The notes under the pieces: generated by a model | Databases searched by the model: none | What the model was told of the DNA's origin: nothing | What the model saw: only the letters and a program-made list of their open reading frames with translations | Part shown: positions 9,534 through 17,349 of the stretch, one piece after another | How positions within the stretch are numbered: position 1 is the first letter of the stretch | How the letters are laid out: each line of letters begins with the position of its first letter | Translations under genes and position numbers: made by a program | From: Flagellimonas aurea | GTDB taxonomy: Bacteria > Bacteroidota > Bacteroidia > Flavobacteriales > Flavobacteriaceae | Length of the DNA stretch: 64,000 bases | Direction: 5' to 3' | Assembly (NCBI RefSeq): GCF_017313785.1 | Contig: NZ_JAFLNL010000001.1 | Location: 372,001-436,000 of the forward strand

Positions 9534-9947
9534 TTTGTTGAGTTCGTTTGATTAAAATGTCAGTTGTCATTACAATACCAAAGGACAATGGACTATCCAT
9601 AGGTCATCATGTACACAGCCCCAAAAGTCACGGCAAAGACGTAACTCCCAAAAAGGCATCAAGGTTCGGGCATAGGCCACCCTGTCCAAGCAGTAATCGT
9701 ACCTGGAACTAGGGTTCCTTAACTAAAAAAGTATGATTTCGTGATAGGGCCGGTTGCCCAAAAAGTGTATCTGTTCAATATGGGACAAAAAGATAGTTTG
9801 AACCGGAAAAAAGTGTAGCGTGCATCCCATATATAGCCTTAAGGATTAAATGGGACTCTTTGGTTTGATTGGGTATAACCGTTCAGCAACCGAAGGCCCA
9901 TCAGAAAAGAAGCCAATGCCATGGATGATGGTTGTGCAAAATAAAAA

Positions 9948-9980
9948 ACTCGTTTTCATATCGATTAATTGAAAACGAGT
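9948..9980. terminator. Terminator-like hairpin
   Basis: ACTCGTTTTC (9948-9957) and GAAAACGAGT (9971-9980) form a perfect 10-bp stem with a 13-nt loop. An A-run precedes it and CTCTTTT follows, as in a bidirectional terminator. No gene ends close by on either strand, so it may close an unannotated transcript or be a relic. Confidence 0.6.
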
Positions 9981-10006
9981 CTCTTTTAGTATATAGAGCC
10001 CTAAAA

Positions 10007-10089
10007 CTATAGCAGGGCCCTATCAACCGCACCGCAAGGTTCCGACGCCTATCAGAAACGGAATTACGATAGGGCCCTCGGTGCTATAG
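10007..10089. repeat. 83-bp bulged stem-loop element
   Basis: CTATAGC (10007-10013) plus AGGGCCCTATC (10014-10024) pair with GATAGGGCCCT (10068-10078) plus GCTATAG (10083-10089), interrupted only by a 4-nt bulge (10079-10082). The 43-nt apical part holds smaller complementarities (AACC/GGTT, TTCCG/CGGAA). It may be a structured RNA, a repeat-type mobile hairpin or an attachment/recombination site; nothing in the window decides. Confidence 0.5.
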
Positions 10090-10309
10090 CGGTACGAATG
10101 TACACAAAATATCACCTTGGGCATTAACCTACCGTCTCGCTCTGATTTACAAATTGTCGGAATTCGCAGTCGAGACTCTTTGTTAATACCTGATTTTCGA
10201 ATCTATTCAAGATATAGTTTGTTATATATCAATTATAAATAGATTTTCACATACAATATTAGTAATAATATTTTATTTTTTCTTATAAATATTATAGATA
10301 TTCTGATTT

Positions 10310-10330
10310 ATATCACATTATATGTGATAT
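10310..10330. promoter_or_regulatory. Palindromic operator candidate
   Basis: ATATCACAT (10310-10318) and ATGTGATAT (10322-10330) are perfect inverted repeats around TAT, in AT-rich DNA 64 bp before the small HTH-like gene. Autoregulation by that gene's product is a reasonable guess. Confidence 0.45.
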
Positions 10331-10394
10331 TTGATTGATTGTCAACAGCATAGAGTGATCTTAGATTGAATTTTAAGAAATCAATCATGCTATT

Positions 10395-10769
10395 ATGGCT
10401 AAAAAAACAGATAAATCAGAAGAAAAAAACTCAGCCAAGTTCGAGAAAAGAGTAAATCCATATACTCTGCTAGAATCTCTTAGAAATCTTAAGTCTCGCT
10501 TTGCGACCGGGGATGTGCAATCGATGAAAGAGGTTTCCGGTGCTTATGCTACCGGAATGCCTTTTGCGTTGGGCATAAGCTATGAAACAATGATTAATCG
10601 ATATCACGATCCTAGGAAGTTAACATTGGAAGATATACTAAATACCGCTGATATTACAAGTACTGAATATGAGACAGTAGTGAAGGTTGCGGTCCGTGAA
10701 GCAATAAAAAACCATACCAAAAGGGATATCTCCAAACTTCTACCAAAAGAAGGGGAAACTGCTGGATAG
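10395..10769 (+). CDS. Small HTH-like protein, possible DNA-binding regulator
   Basis: 124 residues. The first ~20 are lysine/glutamate-rich and probably unstructured. Residues ~58-85 (MPFALGISYETMINRYHDPR then KLTLEDILNTADIT) follow the pattern of an XRE/Cro-type helix-turn-helix, in which a GIS-x-x-T recognition helix is followed by FTL-x-(D/E) and a next helix. The C-terminus is charged. It stands alone between two long intergenic regions, with a perfect palindrome 64 bp upstream that could be its own operator. The family is not recognised and the HTH call is pattern-based. The coding sequence is more AT-rich than its neighbours, which fits an acquired gene. Confidence 0.5.
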   Translation: MAKKTDKSEEKNSAKFEKRVNPYTLLESLRNLKSRFATGDVQSMKEVSGAYATGMPFALGISYETMINRYHDPRKLTLEDILNTADITSTEYETVVKVAVREAIKNHTKRDISKLLPKEGETAG

Positions 10770-11137
10770 CAGAAGGAGCCTTTTGAATTGCGGCCTGCCT
10801 TATTGATACACAATTCCCTTTTTAACATTTCAGGTAAGATTTTTAAAAAGATCTTATATATAACACTAAATATTGTGAAAGCATAGGAAAAAATGGACAT
10901 CACCCTTAAAGAACGAATCCTGACATCGAATCTCTTCGAATCTAGCGTCGCCCCTTTGGGGTGGCAGAAACCACATCCAATTTTTATAAATTTAGAAATC
11001 AATTATTTAACACCTTAATCTTAAGGGTATTCCCGATAAGAACACGGAAAGCAAAAAACAACTTTTGAACACATTTTTTATGTGCTTATCTAATTTTAAA
11101 AATAATAATTATATCTGTTTTTAGGAATCTTTCCGGT
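10770..11137. other. Intergenic region
   Basis: 370 AT-rich bases between the HTH-like gene and the converging Dps gene. A weak 6-bp repeat (GAATTG/CAATTC, 10796-10836) with a T-rich tail may help termination. I see no gene. Confidence 0.4.
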
Positions 11138-11614
11138 TTATTTGTTCAGAAATGAAGAATACATCCAAACTAATTTTTCTTGTTCCCTAATATAATCACT
11201 CATTAGTGCATTTGTTCCTTCATCATCAGCATCCGAGGATAATTTAAGTAATTCTCGCTGAAGTACAATTATTGTTTGTAAAGAAGCTAAAATGTCTTCG
11301 ACTGCTGTCATTCCATCACTAACTTGTACGCTTTCCTTGATTTTAGAAGTTACCCGATAATCTGCATAATTATGCTTTGGCGAGTGTCCTAAAGTTAAAA
11401 TTCGTTCTGCAACTTCATCCATTTTCAAAAGTAGGCCATTGTATAATTCTTCGAATTTTAAATGTAGTTCAAAGAATTTCTCACCTTTTATGTTCCAATG
11501 ATGGCCACGAGCATTTTGATAGAAAATTGAATAGTTTGCCAAAAGTTCATTCAATTTTTCAGCTAAGTACTTTGCCTTGTTTTTATCTAGTCCGATATTA
11601 TTTCTATTGTCCAT
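11138..11614 (-). CDS. dps: Dps-family ferritin-like DNA-protection protein
   Basis: 158 residues, the usual Dps length. The family binds DNA and/or oxidises Fe(II) with peroxide, storing iron in a 12-subunit shell and protecting DNA. Visible family features are the four-helix-bundle pattern, the ferroxidase residues in GHHWNIKG (~38-45) and KMDEVAERI (~64-72), where His, Asp and Glu contributed by two subunits form the site. The gene lies 24 bp after the exported hydrolase gene and reads in the same direction, so it could share a transcript with the hydrolase cluster, consistent with a stress-response unit. Confidence 0.9.
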   Translation of the reverse strand: MDNRNNIGLDKNKAKYLAEKLNELLANYSIFYQNARGHHWNIKGEKFFELHLKFEELYNGLLLKMDEVAERILTLGHSPKHNYADYRVTSKIKESVQVSDGMTAVEDILASLQTIIVLQRELLKLSSDADDEGTNALMSDYIREQEKLVWMYSSFLNK

Positions 11615-11638
11615 TTTTATATTTGTTGAGGTTATTTT

Positions 11639-12544
11639 TTATTTAAGAGCGAATTTTTCCAGCTCTTGGTTGAACTTCTCCGCCTCTTCCACGAACAGGG
11701 CATGACCGCTGTTCTCAAACTTCACCAAATAGGAATCTTTGATGCCCTTATTGAGTTCCACGGCAAACTCAAATGGGCATAGTTTGTCCTGGGTGCCTTG
11801 GAATATGGCTGTGGGAATGTTGATCTTTGAAAGCTCAGGTCTCAAATCAAGGTCTTTTAAAGCACTGATCGATTCCGTGACCGCATATGGGGATGCTTCC
11901 AAATTGATGTTCTCCAACCATTTTTTTACATTTTTGGATATATTGCCCTCTTTGGCCACAAACGCACTTCCAAGTCCAGCAATCAAATCCTCCCTTGCTG
12001 TCATGGTTTGTGTTATCAATCCGTTCGCATCCTCCTCTGAAATACCGTATGGTGATCCCTCTCTTTGCTTCCATGAAGGTGCAGCAGCACCAAAAAGGGC
12101 CAGTTTACCCGCGTGCGCAGCATCATATTTTGTAACATAATGCAGCACTACCGCTCCTCCCATTGAAAATCCGCCCAATGTGGCATTTTCAATTTTTAGT
12201 TTGTCAAGAACTACTTTAATGTCATCTGAGAATACATCAAAGTCATATCGTCCATAAGGCTTGTCCGATTTTCCAAAACCTCTCAAAGTAATACCGATTA
12301 CCCGGAACCCTTTACGGCTTAAATATTGGTATTGGTACTCGTACATGGCATCACTTAGTGGCCATCCATGAATCAAAACGATCGGTTGTCCTTCCCCCAG
12401 ATCGGTTACATGAAGTTTTACTCCTTTTTCCACTTCGATGTATTCCGCCCTGCCCGCGGAAGCTGCTGTTCTTTTGCTTTGTGCCATAAGGCTGTTAGTG
12501 AAAAGAGAGACTAACATTAAGATTGCTATAATTGATTTTTTCAT
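11639..12544 (-). CDS. Exported alpha/beta-hydrolase
   Basis: 301 residues starting at the ATG at 12544, chosen because it begins a clean signal peptide (KKSIIAILMLVSLFTNSLMAQ). The open frame extends to 12664, but those extra codons are polar, overlap the upstream gene and cross a hairpin. The fold is shown by IVLIHGWPLSD (oxyanion HG), the nucleophile elbow GGFSMGGA with Ser near residue 127, FQGTQDKLCPFE (acid region) and NSGHALFVEE (catalytic His). It is a close relative of the chloroperoxidase-like esterase just upstream; the two look like an old duplication with one copy exported. Likely a periplasmic esterase; substrate unknown. Confidence 0.85.
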   Translation of the reverse strand: MKKSIIAILMLVSLFTNSLMAQSKRTAASAGRAEYIEVEKGVKLHVTDLGEGQPIVLIHGWPLSDAMYEYQYQYLSRKGFRVIGITLRGFGKSDKPYGRYDFDVFSDDIKVVLDKLKIENATLGGFSMGGAVVLHYVTKYDAAHAGKLALFGAAAPSWKQREGSPYGISEEDANGLITQTMTAREDLIAGLGSAFVAKEGNISKNVKKWLENINLEASPYAVTESISALKDLDLRPELSKINIPTAIFQGTQDKLCPFEFAVELNKGIKDSYLVKFENSGHALFVEEAEKFNQELEKFALK

Positions 12545-12590
12545 TTTAGTGTTATTTTGAATGTTATTATTTGAGTGATGGCGTAATTTG

Positions 12591-12626
12591 AAGCGAAAAG
12601 GCCCAGTATTCAGGCACTTTTCGCTT
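12591..12626 (-). terminator. Hairpin between the two hydrolase genes
   Basis: AAGCGAAAAG (12591-12600) and CTTTTCGCTT (12617-12626) form a perfect 10-bp stem with a 16-nt loop that can pair further (GCC/GGC). It follows the stop of the upstream hydrolase gene on the minus strand. There is no long T-run, so it may attenuate or process rather than fully terminate. Confidence 0.5.
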
Positions 12627-12644
12627 TGGATGGCCCTTTCCTTT

Positions 12645-13466
12645 TTAAACGTTAATGAATTCAAGAATGTCTTTGTTGATCGTAGCCGCTTCAGTGGTTG
12701 GCATACCGTGGGAGAAACCTGGGTAGATAATCAATTTTCCATTTTGCAGCAATTCAGCAGCCTTTACCGCAGTAGTCTCATATGGTACAATTTGGTCATC
12801 ATCGCCATGTAATACAAGGACAGGAACCGTGACACTTTTTAAATCTTCTGTAAAATCCGTTTCAGAAAATACTTCGATACAATCGTACTGGGCTTTAATA
12901 CCACCCATCATTCCCTGTCTAAACCAATTATCCTGAACTCCTTTTTTAATTTCCACACCTTCACGGTTATATCCAAAGAAAGGGATGGTGATGTCTTGGT
13001 AAAATTGGGCCCTGTTGTGTTGTGTATTGTAACGAATGTCATCAAAAACAGCCAATGCCACACCGTTTGGATTGTTTTCATCAGCAATCATATAAGGGGT
13101 AATGGCACTGATCAGGACAACTTTTGCAACTCGGCCCTTACCATGTTGTGCGGCATATCTAATAGCTTCACCGCCACCTGTTGAATGACCTATATGAATG
13201 ACGTTCTTAAGGTCTAAGAACTCTACTAGTTCCGCTACATCGGCAGCATACGTATTCATGTCATTTCCTGTGAATGTCTGGGTTGAACGCCCGTGACCAC
13301 GTCTGTCGTGTGCTATTACCCTATAGCCTTTTTCTAGAAAAAACATCATTTGGGCATCCCAATCATCTGATGATAATGGCCATCCATGGTGAAAGAAAAT
13401 AGGTTGTCCTGTTCCCAAATCTTTGAAATAAATTTCTGTTCCGTCTTTAACTGTAAACTTGTTCAT
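12645..13466 (-). CDS. Non-heme chloroperoxidase/esterase-type alpha/beta-hydrolase
   Basis: 273 residues, the usual length of cofactor-free haloperoxidases and arylesterases. It has HHGWPLSSDDW (oxyanion loop), DRRGHGRS, the nucleophile GHSTGGGE with Ser near residue 95, LHGDDDQIVPYE (acid Asp) and a C-terminal GFSHGMPTT (His). There is no signal peptide, so it is cytoplasmic. The family hydrolyses esters and can make peracids; the physiological substrate is unknown. It is probably part of an oxidative or xenobiotic-stress cluster with the SDR, SnoaL-like and Dps genes, but a terminator at 13633-13662 separates it from the AraC gene upstream, so it has its own promoter in 13467-13632. Confidence 0.88.
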   Translation of the reverse strand: MNKFTVKDGTEIYFKDLGTGQPIFFHHGWPLSSDDWDAQMMFFLEKGYRVIAHDRRGHGRSTQTFTGNDMNTYAADVAELVEFLDLKNVIHIGHSTGGGEAIRYAAQHGKGRVAKVVLISAITPYMIADENNPNGVALAVFDDIRYNTQHNRAQFYQDITIPFFGYNREGVEIKKGVQDNWFRQGMMGGIKAQYDCIEVFSETDFTEDLKSVTVPVLVLHGDDDQIVPYETTAVKAAELLQNGKLIIYPGFSHGMPTTEAATINKDILEFINV

Positions 13467-13632
13467 AATTTTTAGATTTATTGATTACTATTATTTTGAT
13501 ACAGCAAAGTTGCGGCTAATGAAAAAGGTAAACATTGGACTTATTCCTTCTTGAATTGCACTTTTTCCCCTTTCTTTAAACAACGGGTGCATTTCAACCA
13601 ATAAAATTTGTTCAGGAAGCCTTTTTCGATAA

Positions 13633-13662
13633 AAAAAGCACAGGAACAAACCCGTGCTTTTT
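13633..13662 (-). terminator. Rho-independent terminator of the AraC gene
   Basis: AAAAAGCAC (13633-13641) and GTGCTTTTT (13654-13662) form a perfect 9-bp stem with a 12-nt loop. On the minus strand the stem is followed by a run of seven T, right behind the AraC stop codon. Confidence 0.85.
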
Positions 13663-13684
13663 AGTATTTCCTATGTGGTCACTA

Positions 13685-14509
13685 TTAGAATTGACTTCTA
13701 AAGGAAACTGGGGATAAACCGGTGTGTTTTGTGAAGAAGCGATTAAAATAGGCATCGTCTTCATAATTGAGGCTGTAAGCTATTTCTTTGACCGTCATTG
13801 TGGTATGAACTAAAAGTCGTTTGCTTTCAAGAATAATTCGATTCTTAATGATCTCGTTTGGTGAACTTTTACTTATTAGTCCTATTTTCTTACTTAGGTT
13901 TTTGGGCGTCACAAATAGCAATTCGGCATAATCGGCAACTCGGTGATGCGTTTTATAATGTTGCTCAACCAACTTGCTGAAGTTTCTCAAAAATTGAACA
14001 TCGGCATCTTGACTGATATCTGCCAACTGATGCTGCTGCTTCCAAATTCGTATCGACTTTAATATCAGAAATTTTAATAGCGTACGAAGCATTTCTTCTG
14101 TACTGCCATCCTCATCTTCCATTTCCGATTGGATGTCGTGGATTATTTTTTGAACATCTTGGGATTGATCTTCATTAAGCGCTATGAAAGGTATTTCAAA
14201 AACATTGTTGTACAGAATGCCATCACAGGCCACTTCCTGGTCGTGAATTTGAATACAATAAAAATCCCTATTAAAATGTATTAATTGTCCGGCCACAGTT
14301 TCGCATGGCTTTAATACCACTTTTGGATTGATAAATAATAGCGTATCCGTATCCAACTTAAATTCCTGAAAATCCACTTGGATGATTGCTCTCTTGGGAA
14401 TGAATAAAATTTTGATATGGTCCTCTATTGAAGTAAGAGACCTTTCTTGTAAAGCCGACTTGCTAAATTCTAAATTGCCAAATTGTTTAAATGAAAATTC
14501 TTTTAGCAT
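13685..14509 (-). CDS. AraC-family transcriptional regulator
   Basis: 274 residues. The N-terminal ~170 residues resemble a cupin-like effector domain (FIPKRAIIQVDFQEFKL...LIHFNRDFYCIQIHD). The C-terminal ~100 carry two helix-turn-helices: VADYAELLFVTPKNLSKKIG and TVKEIAYSLNYEDDAYFNRF, ending with HTGLSPVSFR, the AraC signature. It follows the SnoaL-like and SDR genes on the same strand and is closed by its own terminator. It may control the two hydrolase genes downstream or the SDR/SnoaL unit upstream; the direction of control is inferred only from proximity. Confidence 0.9.
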   Translation of the reverse strand: MLKEFSFKQFGNLEFSKSALQERSLTSIEDHIKILFIPKRAIIQVDFQEFKLDTDTLLFINPKVVLKPCETVAGQLIHFNRDFYCIQIHDQEVACDGILYNNVFEIPFIALNEDQSQDVQKIIHDIQSEMEDEDGSTEEMLRTLLKFLILKSIRIWKQQHQLADISQDADVQFLRNFSKLVEQHYKTHHRVADYAELLFVTPKNLSKKIGLISKSSPNEIIKNRIILESKRLLVHTTMTVKEIAYSLNYEDDAYFNRFFTKHTGLSPVSFRSQF

Positions 14510-14594
14510 CTTTCAACTTTTGTTAGAATCCAATTATATGTGTTGGGTCCTAATTTACTTTCAAAATAATTAATAGGTAATGAATTTTATTTTA

Positions 14595-14909
14595 TTAGAC
14601 AATCTTAAGGGATTGGATTAAGTCGTTTTTGAATTCATATTGATAGGTCAATATAACCGGACTACCAGGAAAGCTACCTGAAATTTCGGCCTTCAAAGTT
14701 TTTTCGCCTTCCGAATATCCAAGCGGTTTCATTCTCACTTGATATTCTTTGTTGGCTTTTTCAATCCAATTCTTTATTTCCCTTTTCCCGTTGTATGTCC
14801 TCCCTTCGTCAAAGACTACAGCTGTTTCGGTAAAACAATTGGCATACCTTGTGCTGTCAAAGTTATCTTGCGCTTTAACTAAATCCGATATTACTTTTGG
14901 TAAGTTCAT
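14595..14909 (-). CDS. SnoaL/NTF2-like protein
   Basis: 104 residues, a short member of the NTF2-like cone fold. It starts with the typical long helix (VISDLVKAQDNFDSTRYANCF) followed by TETAVVFDEGRTYNGKREI-style strand-turn elements and ends in a beta-sheet segment. The family includes small hydrolases, isomerases and non-enzymatic ligand pockets. It lies 26 bp behind the SDR gene and is probably co-transcribed; such SDR plus SnoaL pairs are common in detoxification clusters. No catalytic residue can be assigned with confidence. Confidence 0.75.
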   Translation of the reverse strand: MNLPKVISDLVKAQDNFDSTRYANCFTETAVVFDEGRTYNGKREIKNWIEKANKEYQVRMKPLGYSEGEKTLKAEISGSFPGSPVILTYQYEFKNDLIQSLKIV

Positions 14910-14935
14910 TTTGTTTATTTTAATGATTATTGAAT

Positions 14936-15727
14936 TTAAATGGTCGGAATGGTTCCGCCATCGATAACAAATTCTGTTCCTGTCAAATAGTTGGCCCTGG
15001 GCGAAACTAAAAATCCGACCAATTCCGCAATTTCTATAGGCTGTGCAGGTCTGCCAATGGGTATTCCGCCCAGTGCATCCATTACGCTCTGTTTAGCTTC
15101 TTCTATTGTAATGTTTGAACTTTCTGCAATGCGTTCCATCATTTTTTCAGAAGAAGAAGTCATGATCCAACCTGGTGAGACCGTTAAGACCCTTACTCCT
15201 TTTGGCGAAACTTCGTTTGACAAACTTTTGCTGTAATTGACTAAAGCGGCTTTTGCGGCTGCATAGGGCAAAGTAGAATCATACAATGGCAACTTGGCTT
15301 GAATAGACGCAATATGGATTATGACACCACTTTTTTGTTCGATCATTTGAGGTAAGAAGCCCCTGTCCAAACGTACGGGTGCCAACAAATTGGTTTGAAG
15401 TGTTTCCTCCCAGTCTACATCGCTCAAAACGGAATAACCACCACCTTTGGTTTCCGAACCACCCATGTTATTGACCAAAATGTCCAGTCCCCCAAATTGT
15501 CGAAGTATATCAGTTATTACTTTTTGGGTGCCCGCTGGGTTGCTTAAATCGGCCGCTATAAATTGAAGGTTATTATTCGCTGTTTCGGGAGCGTTACGTG
15601 CGGTCACGATCACCTTTGCACCTGCGGATAATAAACGTTCAGCGATGGCTTTCCCGGCTCCTTTTGTACCGCCCGTTACCAAGGCTGTTTTTCCTGATAA
15701 CTCGTTGTTGAAATTAAATTGTTCCAT
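14936..15727 (-). CDS. Short-chain dehydrogenase/reductase
   Basis: 263 residues. Classical SDR with the nucleotide-binding TGGTKGAGKAIAE (Gly-rich, ~residues 18-30), the NNMGG element, the catalytic Ser in HIASIQAK and YAAAK with Tyr155 and Lys159 at canonical positions, and a C-terminal GTEFVIDGGTIP. It is an NAD(P)H-dependent oxidoreductase of unknown alcohol/carbonyl substrate. The gene is transcribed away from the HxlR regulator across a 125-bp region containing a palindrome, so HxlR is its probable regulator. Confidence 0.9.
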   Translation of the reverse strand: MEQFNFNNELSGKTALVTGGTKGAGKAIAERLLSAGAKVIVTARNAPETANNNLQFIAADLSNPAGTQKVITDILRQFGGLDILVNNMGGSETKGGGYSVLSDVDWEETLQTNLLAPVRLDRGFLPQMIEQKSGVIIHIASIQAKLPLYDSTLPYAAAKAALVNYSKSLSNEVSPKGVRVLTVSPGWIMTSSSEKMMERIAESSNITIEEAKQSVMDALGGIPIGRPAQPIEIAELVGFLVSPRANYLTGTEFVIDGGTIPTI

Positions 15728-15798
15728 GTATATCTATTTTTAGGTCAAAATTCCAGTATATAAACAGTATAAACAAGTACGGAAAATAGAATTGCATA

Positions 15799-15814
15799 GG
15801 GATAATTTTATCCC
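15799..15814. promoter_or_regulatory. Palindrome between SDR and HxlR genes
   Basis: GGGATAA (15799-15805) and TTATCCC (15808-15814) are perfect inverted repeats around TT, extended imperfectly on both sides (GCATA...CTATTGTGC). It lies 39 bp before the HxlR start codon and 72 bp before the SDR start. A second candidate is the repeated GTATA-aaca stretch at 15755-15780. These suit a dimeric winged-helix regulator. Confidence 0.5.
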
Positions 15815-15852
15815 CTATTGTGCATTTTGGGACATTGAATTATTTTTGAAAT

Positions 15853-16206
15853 ATGTATGAAAGAAAAATTCCATTGAACCTGAATTGTGGTCTCGATCTC
15901 ATTGGGGAAGTACTTTATGGAAAATGGAAAATCCGTTTGTTGTGGTTCATCAATCAAGGCCATCAACGCCCAAGCCAACTACAACGTAAAATCCCCGATG
16001 CCTCCCGAAGGGTTTTGAATATTCAATTGAAAGAATTGGAAGGCCACGAATTGGTCACAAAAAAAATCTATCCCGTCGTTCCTCCAAAAGTGGAATATTC
16101 GCTGACCGATTTTGGAAAAACACTTATTCCTGTTATTTCTGTTTTGGGTCAATGGGGTGATGAAAACGAAGAACGACTTCGATCTTTGATTTTGAAAAAT
16201 CCTTGA
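15853..16206 (+). CDS. HxlR-family winged-helix regulator
   Basis: 117 residues, the normal size. The HxlR core is visible: IGEVLYGKWKIRLLWFI, RPSQLQRKIPDASRRVLNIQ (recognition helix), LKELEGHELV and PPKVEYSLTDFGKTLIPVI. A cysteine at residue 12 (LNCGLD) is at the position used by redox- and quinone-sensing members such as YodB and QorR, so an electrophile or oxidant signal is plausible. Divergent from the SDR gene. Its 3' end runs into the truncated lipoprotein on the other strand, marking the edge of a decayed region. Confidence 0.88.
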   Translation: MYERKIPLNLNCGLDLIGEVLYGKWKIRLLWFINQGHQRPSQLQRKIPDASRRVLNIQLKELEGHELVTKKIYPVVPPKVEYSLTDFGKTLIPVISVLGQWGDENEERLRSLILKNP

Positions 16207-16376
16207 ATGTAGATACCTAAAAAGGGTAAGGCTACAATGCCTTCCCATAGATTGTCGTCCTTTTGGGCCACAAAAGAGTTTGCTGTCAATGCCATTTCGG
16301 AACCATCATCGGAATCACACCCAATAATGAACAACAAGATGAAAAGGAGCAAGTATGGCAATCCTGTGTGTCTCAT
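16149..16376 (-). pseudogene. Truncated lipoprotein remnant
   Basis: The frame starts at the ATG at 16376 with a good lipoprotein signal (RHTGLPYLLLFILLFIIGC, Cys20) followed by DSDDGSEMALTANSF and DDNLWEG, the beginning of a mature domain typical of small Bacteroidota lipoproteins that carry an N-terminal F-x-A-x-x-DG-x-x-W motif (DUF6252-like). After about 16239 the sequence no longer looks like that family and runs 58 bp into the end of the hxlR gene. I read it as a gene whose 3' part was lost by deletion or recombination near 16239. It could also be a very short functional lipoprotein. Confidence 0.5.
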
Positions 16377-16691
16377 ACATCTTTTTCTTTTAGATGTGAG
16401 GATGGTGGTAGGGTTGTTTCTTTTTTGGTATGGCAAGTCTTTTCAGGGGCTAAGTTGCCATTAAAGCCTTTAAATGGGAACTTAATAGGGCATCTTAGAT
16501 CTAAGAACACATTCCTCTGCTTGATTCTATGGTACCTTTTCAAACTAAAGGCTATTCATTTACAAGAGCATCACCATCCTTTAGTTTCAGTATTAGATAT
16601 CCATTCCGATGGACGGGTTCCTCCTCTTACCAAGATTCCCAAGCTTTTCCAAAACATAGCAGCCTATCGTCCAGTAACCAGAAAAACGAAT

Positions 16692-16919
16692 TCATTTAAC
16701 CAGGGTCAGTTGCCGGGAGTGGGCTATATTTGGGGCCTTATCTTTGACCTTTTCCATTTCGTTCGATAGATGGGTAAGCGTAGCGATTCCATGGCCGAGC
16801 TGCGGTTTCTGTATCAATGGAAAGTACTGAGCTTTTTTCATTTCCATCATAAAACGCAACCGGAGCTTTTGAATGGAAACCTCTTTGAGCATATCTTCCG
16901 ATACAAGCTTTGCATCCAC
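16692..16919 (-). pseudogene. Fragment of an unrecognised gene
   Basis: A 75-codon minus-strand frame with amphipathic, charged composition (EDMLKEVSIQKLRLRFMMEM, GIATLTHLSNEMEKVKDK). The frame continues upstream of its first ATG (VPWTRIRDAKKVDAK) to a stop near 16970, so its 5' part seems missing. The family is not recognised. It lies between a truncated lipoprotein and a broken alpha-CTD-like gene, so it is probably part of the same decay. The rest of 16377-17040 shows no believable frame. Confidence 0.3.
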
Positions 16920-17040
16920 TTTTTTAGCATCTCTTATTCTCGTCCATGGAACACTCTGGGAACCATGAATTTATGGTTTTGAACCACTTGCGCTAAAGAA
17001 TCTTTAAAAGTGAATGGTTCATGCCATTGGTTGAAGAACG

Positions 17041-17349
17041 TCATGTGCATTTAAAGTCTTGCCAACAGAAATATTTCCGATTGGTATGTTCCTGTTTTAA
17101 TTCAACTCCTGCTTTGGCGCACAATTCTTTAATTTCTAAAAGCGTTTTTTCTCCACAATTCCTAAAACCACTTATAACCCGTAACGACAGTTTACCAATA
17201 TCTGAAACTTTAAGGTTATTCTTCGTTATGGGAAATGTCTTTTATACCCCAAACGCTTTTGAATTGTTATAGAGCACATTTTTCGTTCTTAAACTCAGGT
17301 TGCAATCTCTGATAAAAGAATCCCTATCTATTTTTGATGTACTCTTCAT
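17041..17349 (-). pseudogene. Broken small RNA-polymerase alpha-CTD-like protein
   Basis: Reading the minus strand from the ATG at 17349 gives a 102-codon frame interrupted by one in-frame TAA at 17242-17244 (codon 36). Before the stop it reads MKSTSKIDRDSF and LSLRTKNVLYNN; after it KNNLKVSDIGKLSLR and FRNCGEKTLLEIKELC. The two LSLR...(R)NxGEKTLLEI patterns resemble the helix-hairpin-helix of the RNA polymerase alpha C-terminal domain, here as a free-standing small protein. A single substitution or a pair of compensating indels around 17225-17245 would explain the break. If the stop is genuine it is a pseudogene; the second half alone has no obvious start. Confidence 0.6.

Larger units (their letters stand above)
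9534..10394. other. Long intergenic region with hairpins
   Basis: No coding frame with believable composition is seen in these 860 bp. The first ~300 bp should hold the promoter of the minus-strand SusC gene; I could not fix a Bacteroidota -7/-33 pair with confidence. The centre holds two hairpins (9948-9980 and 10007-10089). The last 200 bp are very AT-rich and carry a palindrome ahead of the small plus-strand gene. Confidence 0.6.

Noticed and set aside
10007..10089. CRISPR repeat or integron attC site
   Set aside because: There is a single copy, no spacers, and no RYYYAAC/GTTRRRY core pair.
12545..12664. N-terminal extension of the exported hydrolase
   Set aside because: The extra 40 codons are polar, overlap the upstream gene and a hairpin, and would bury the signal peptide; the start at 12544 is better.
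16263..16769. 168-codon plus-strand frame in the decayed region
   Set aside because: It begins within the reverse complement of the lipoprotein signal and its composition (CCQCH, HLQEHHHPL) is not protein-like; probably chance.
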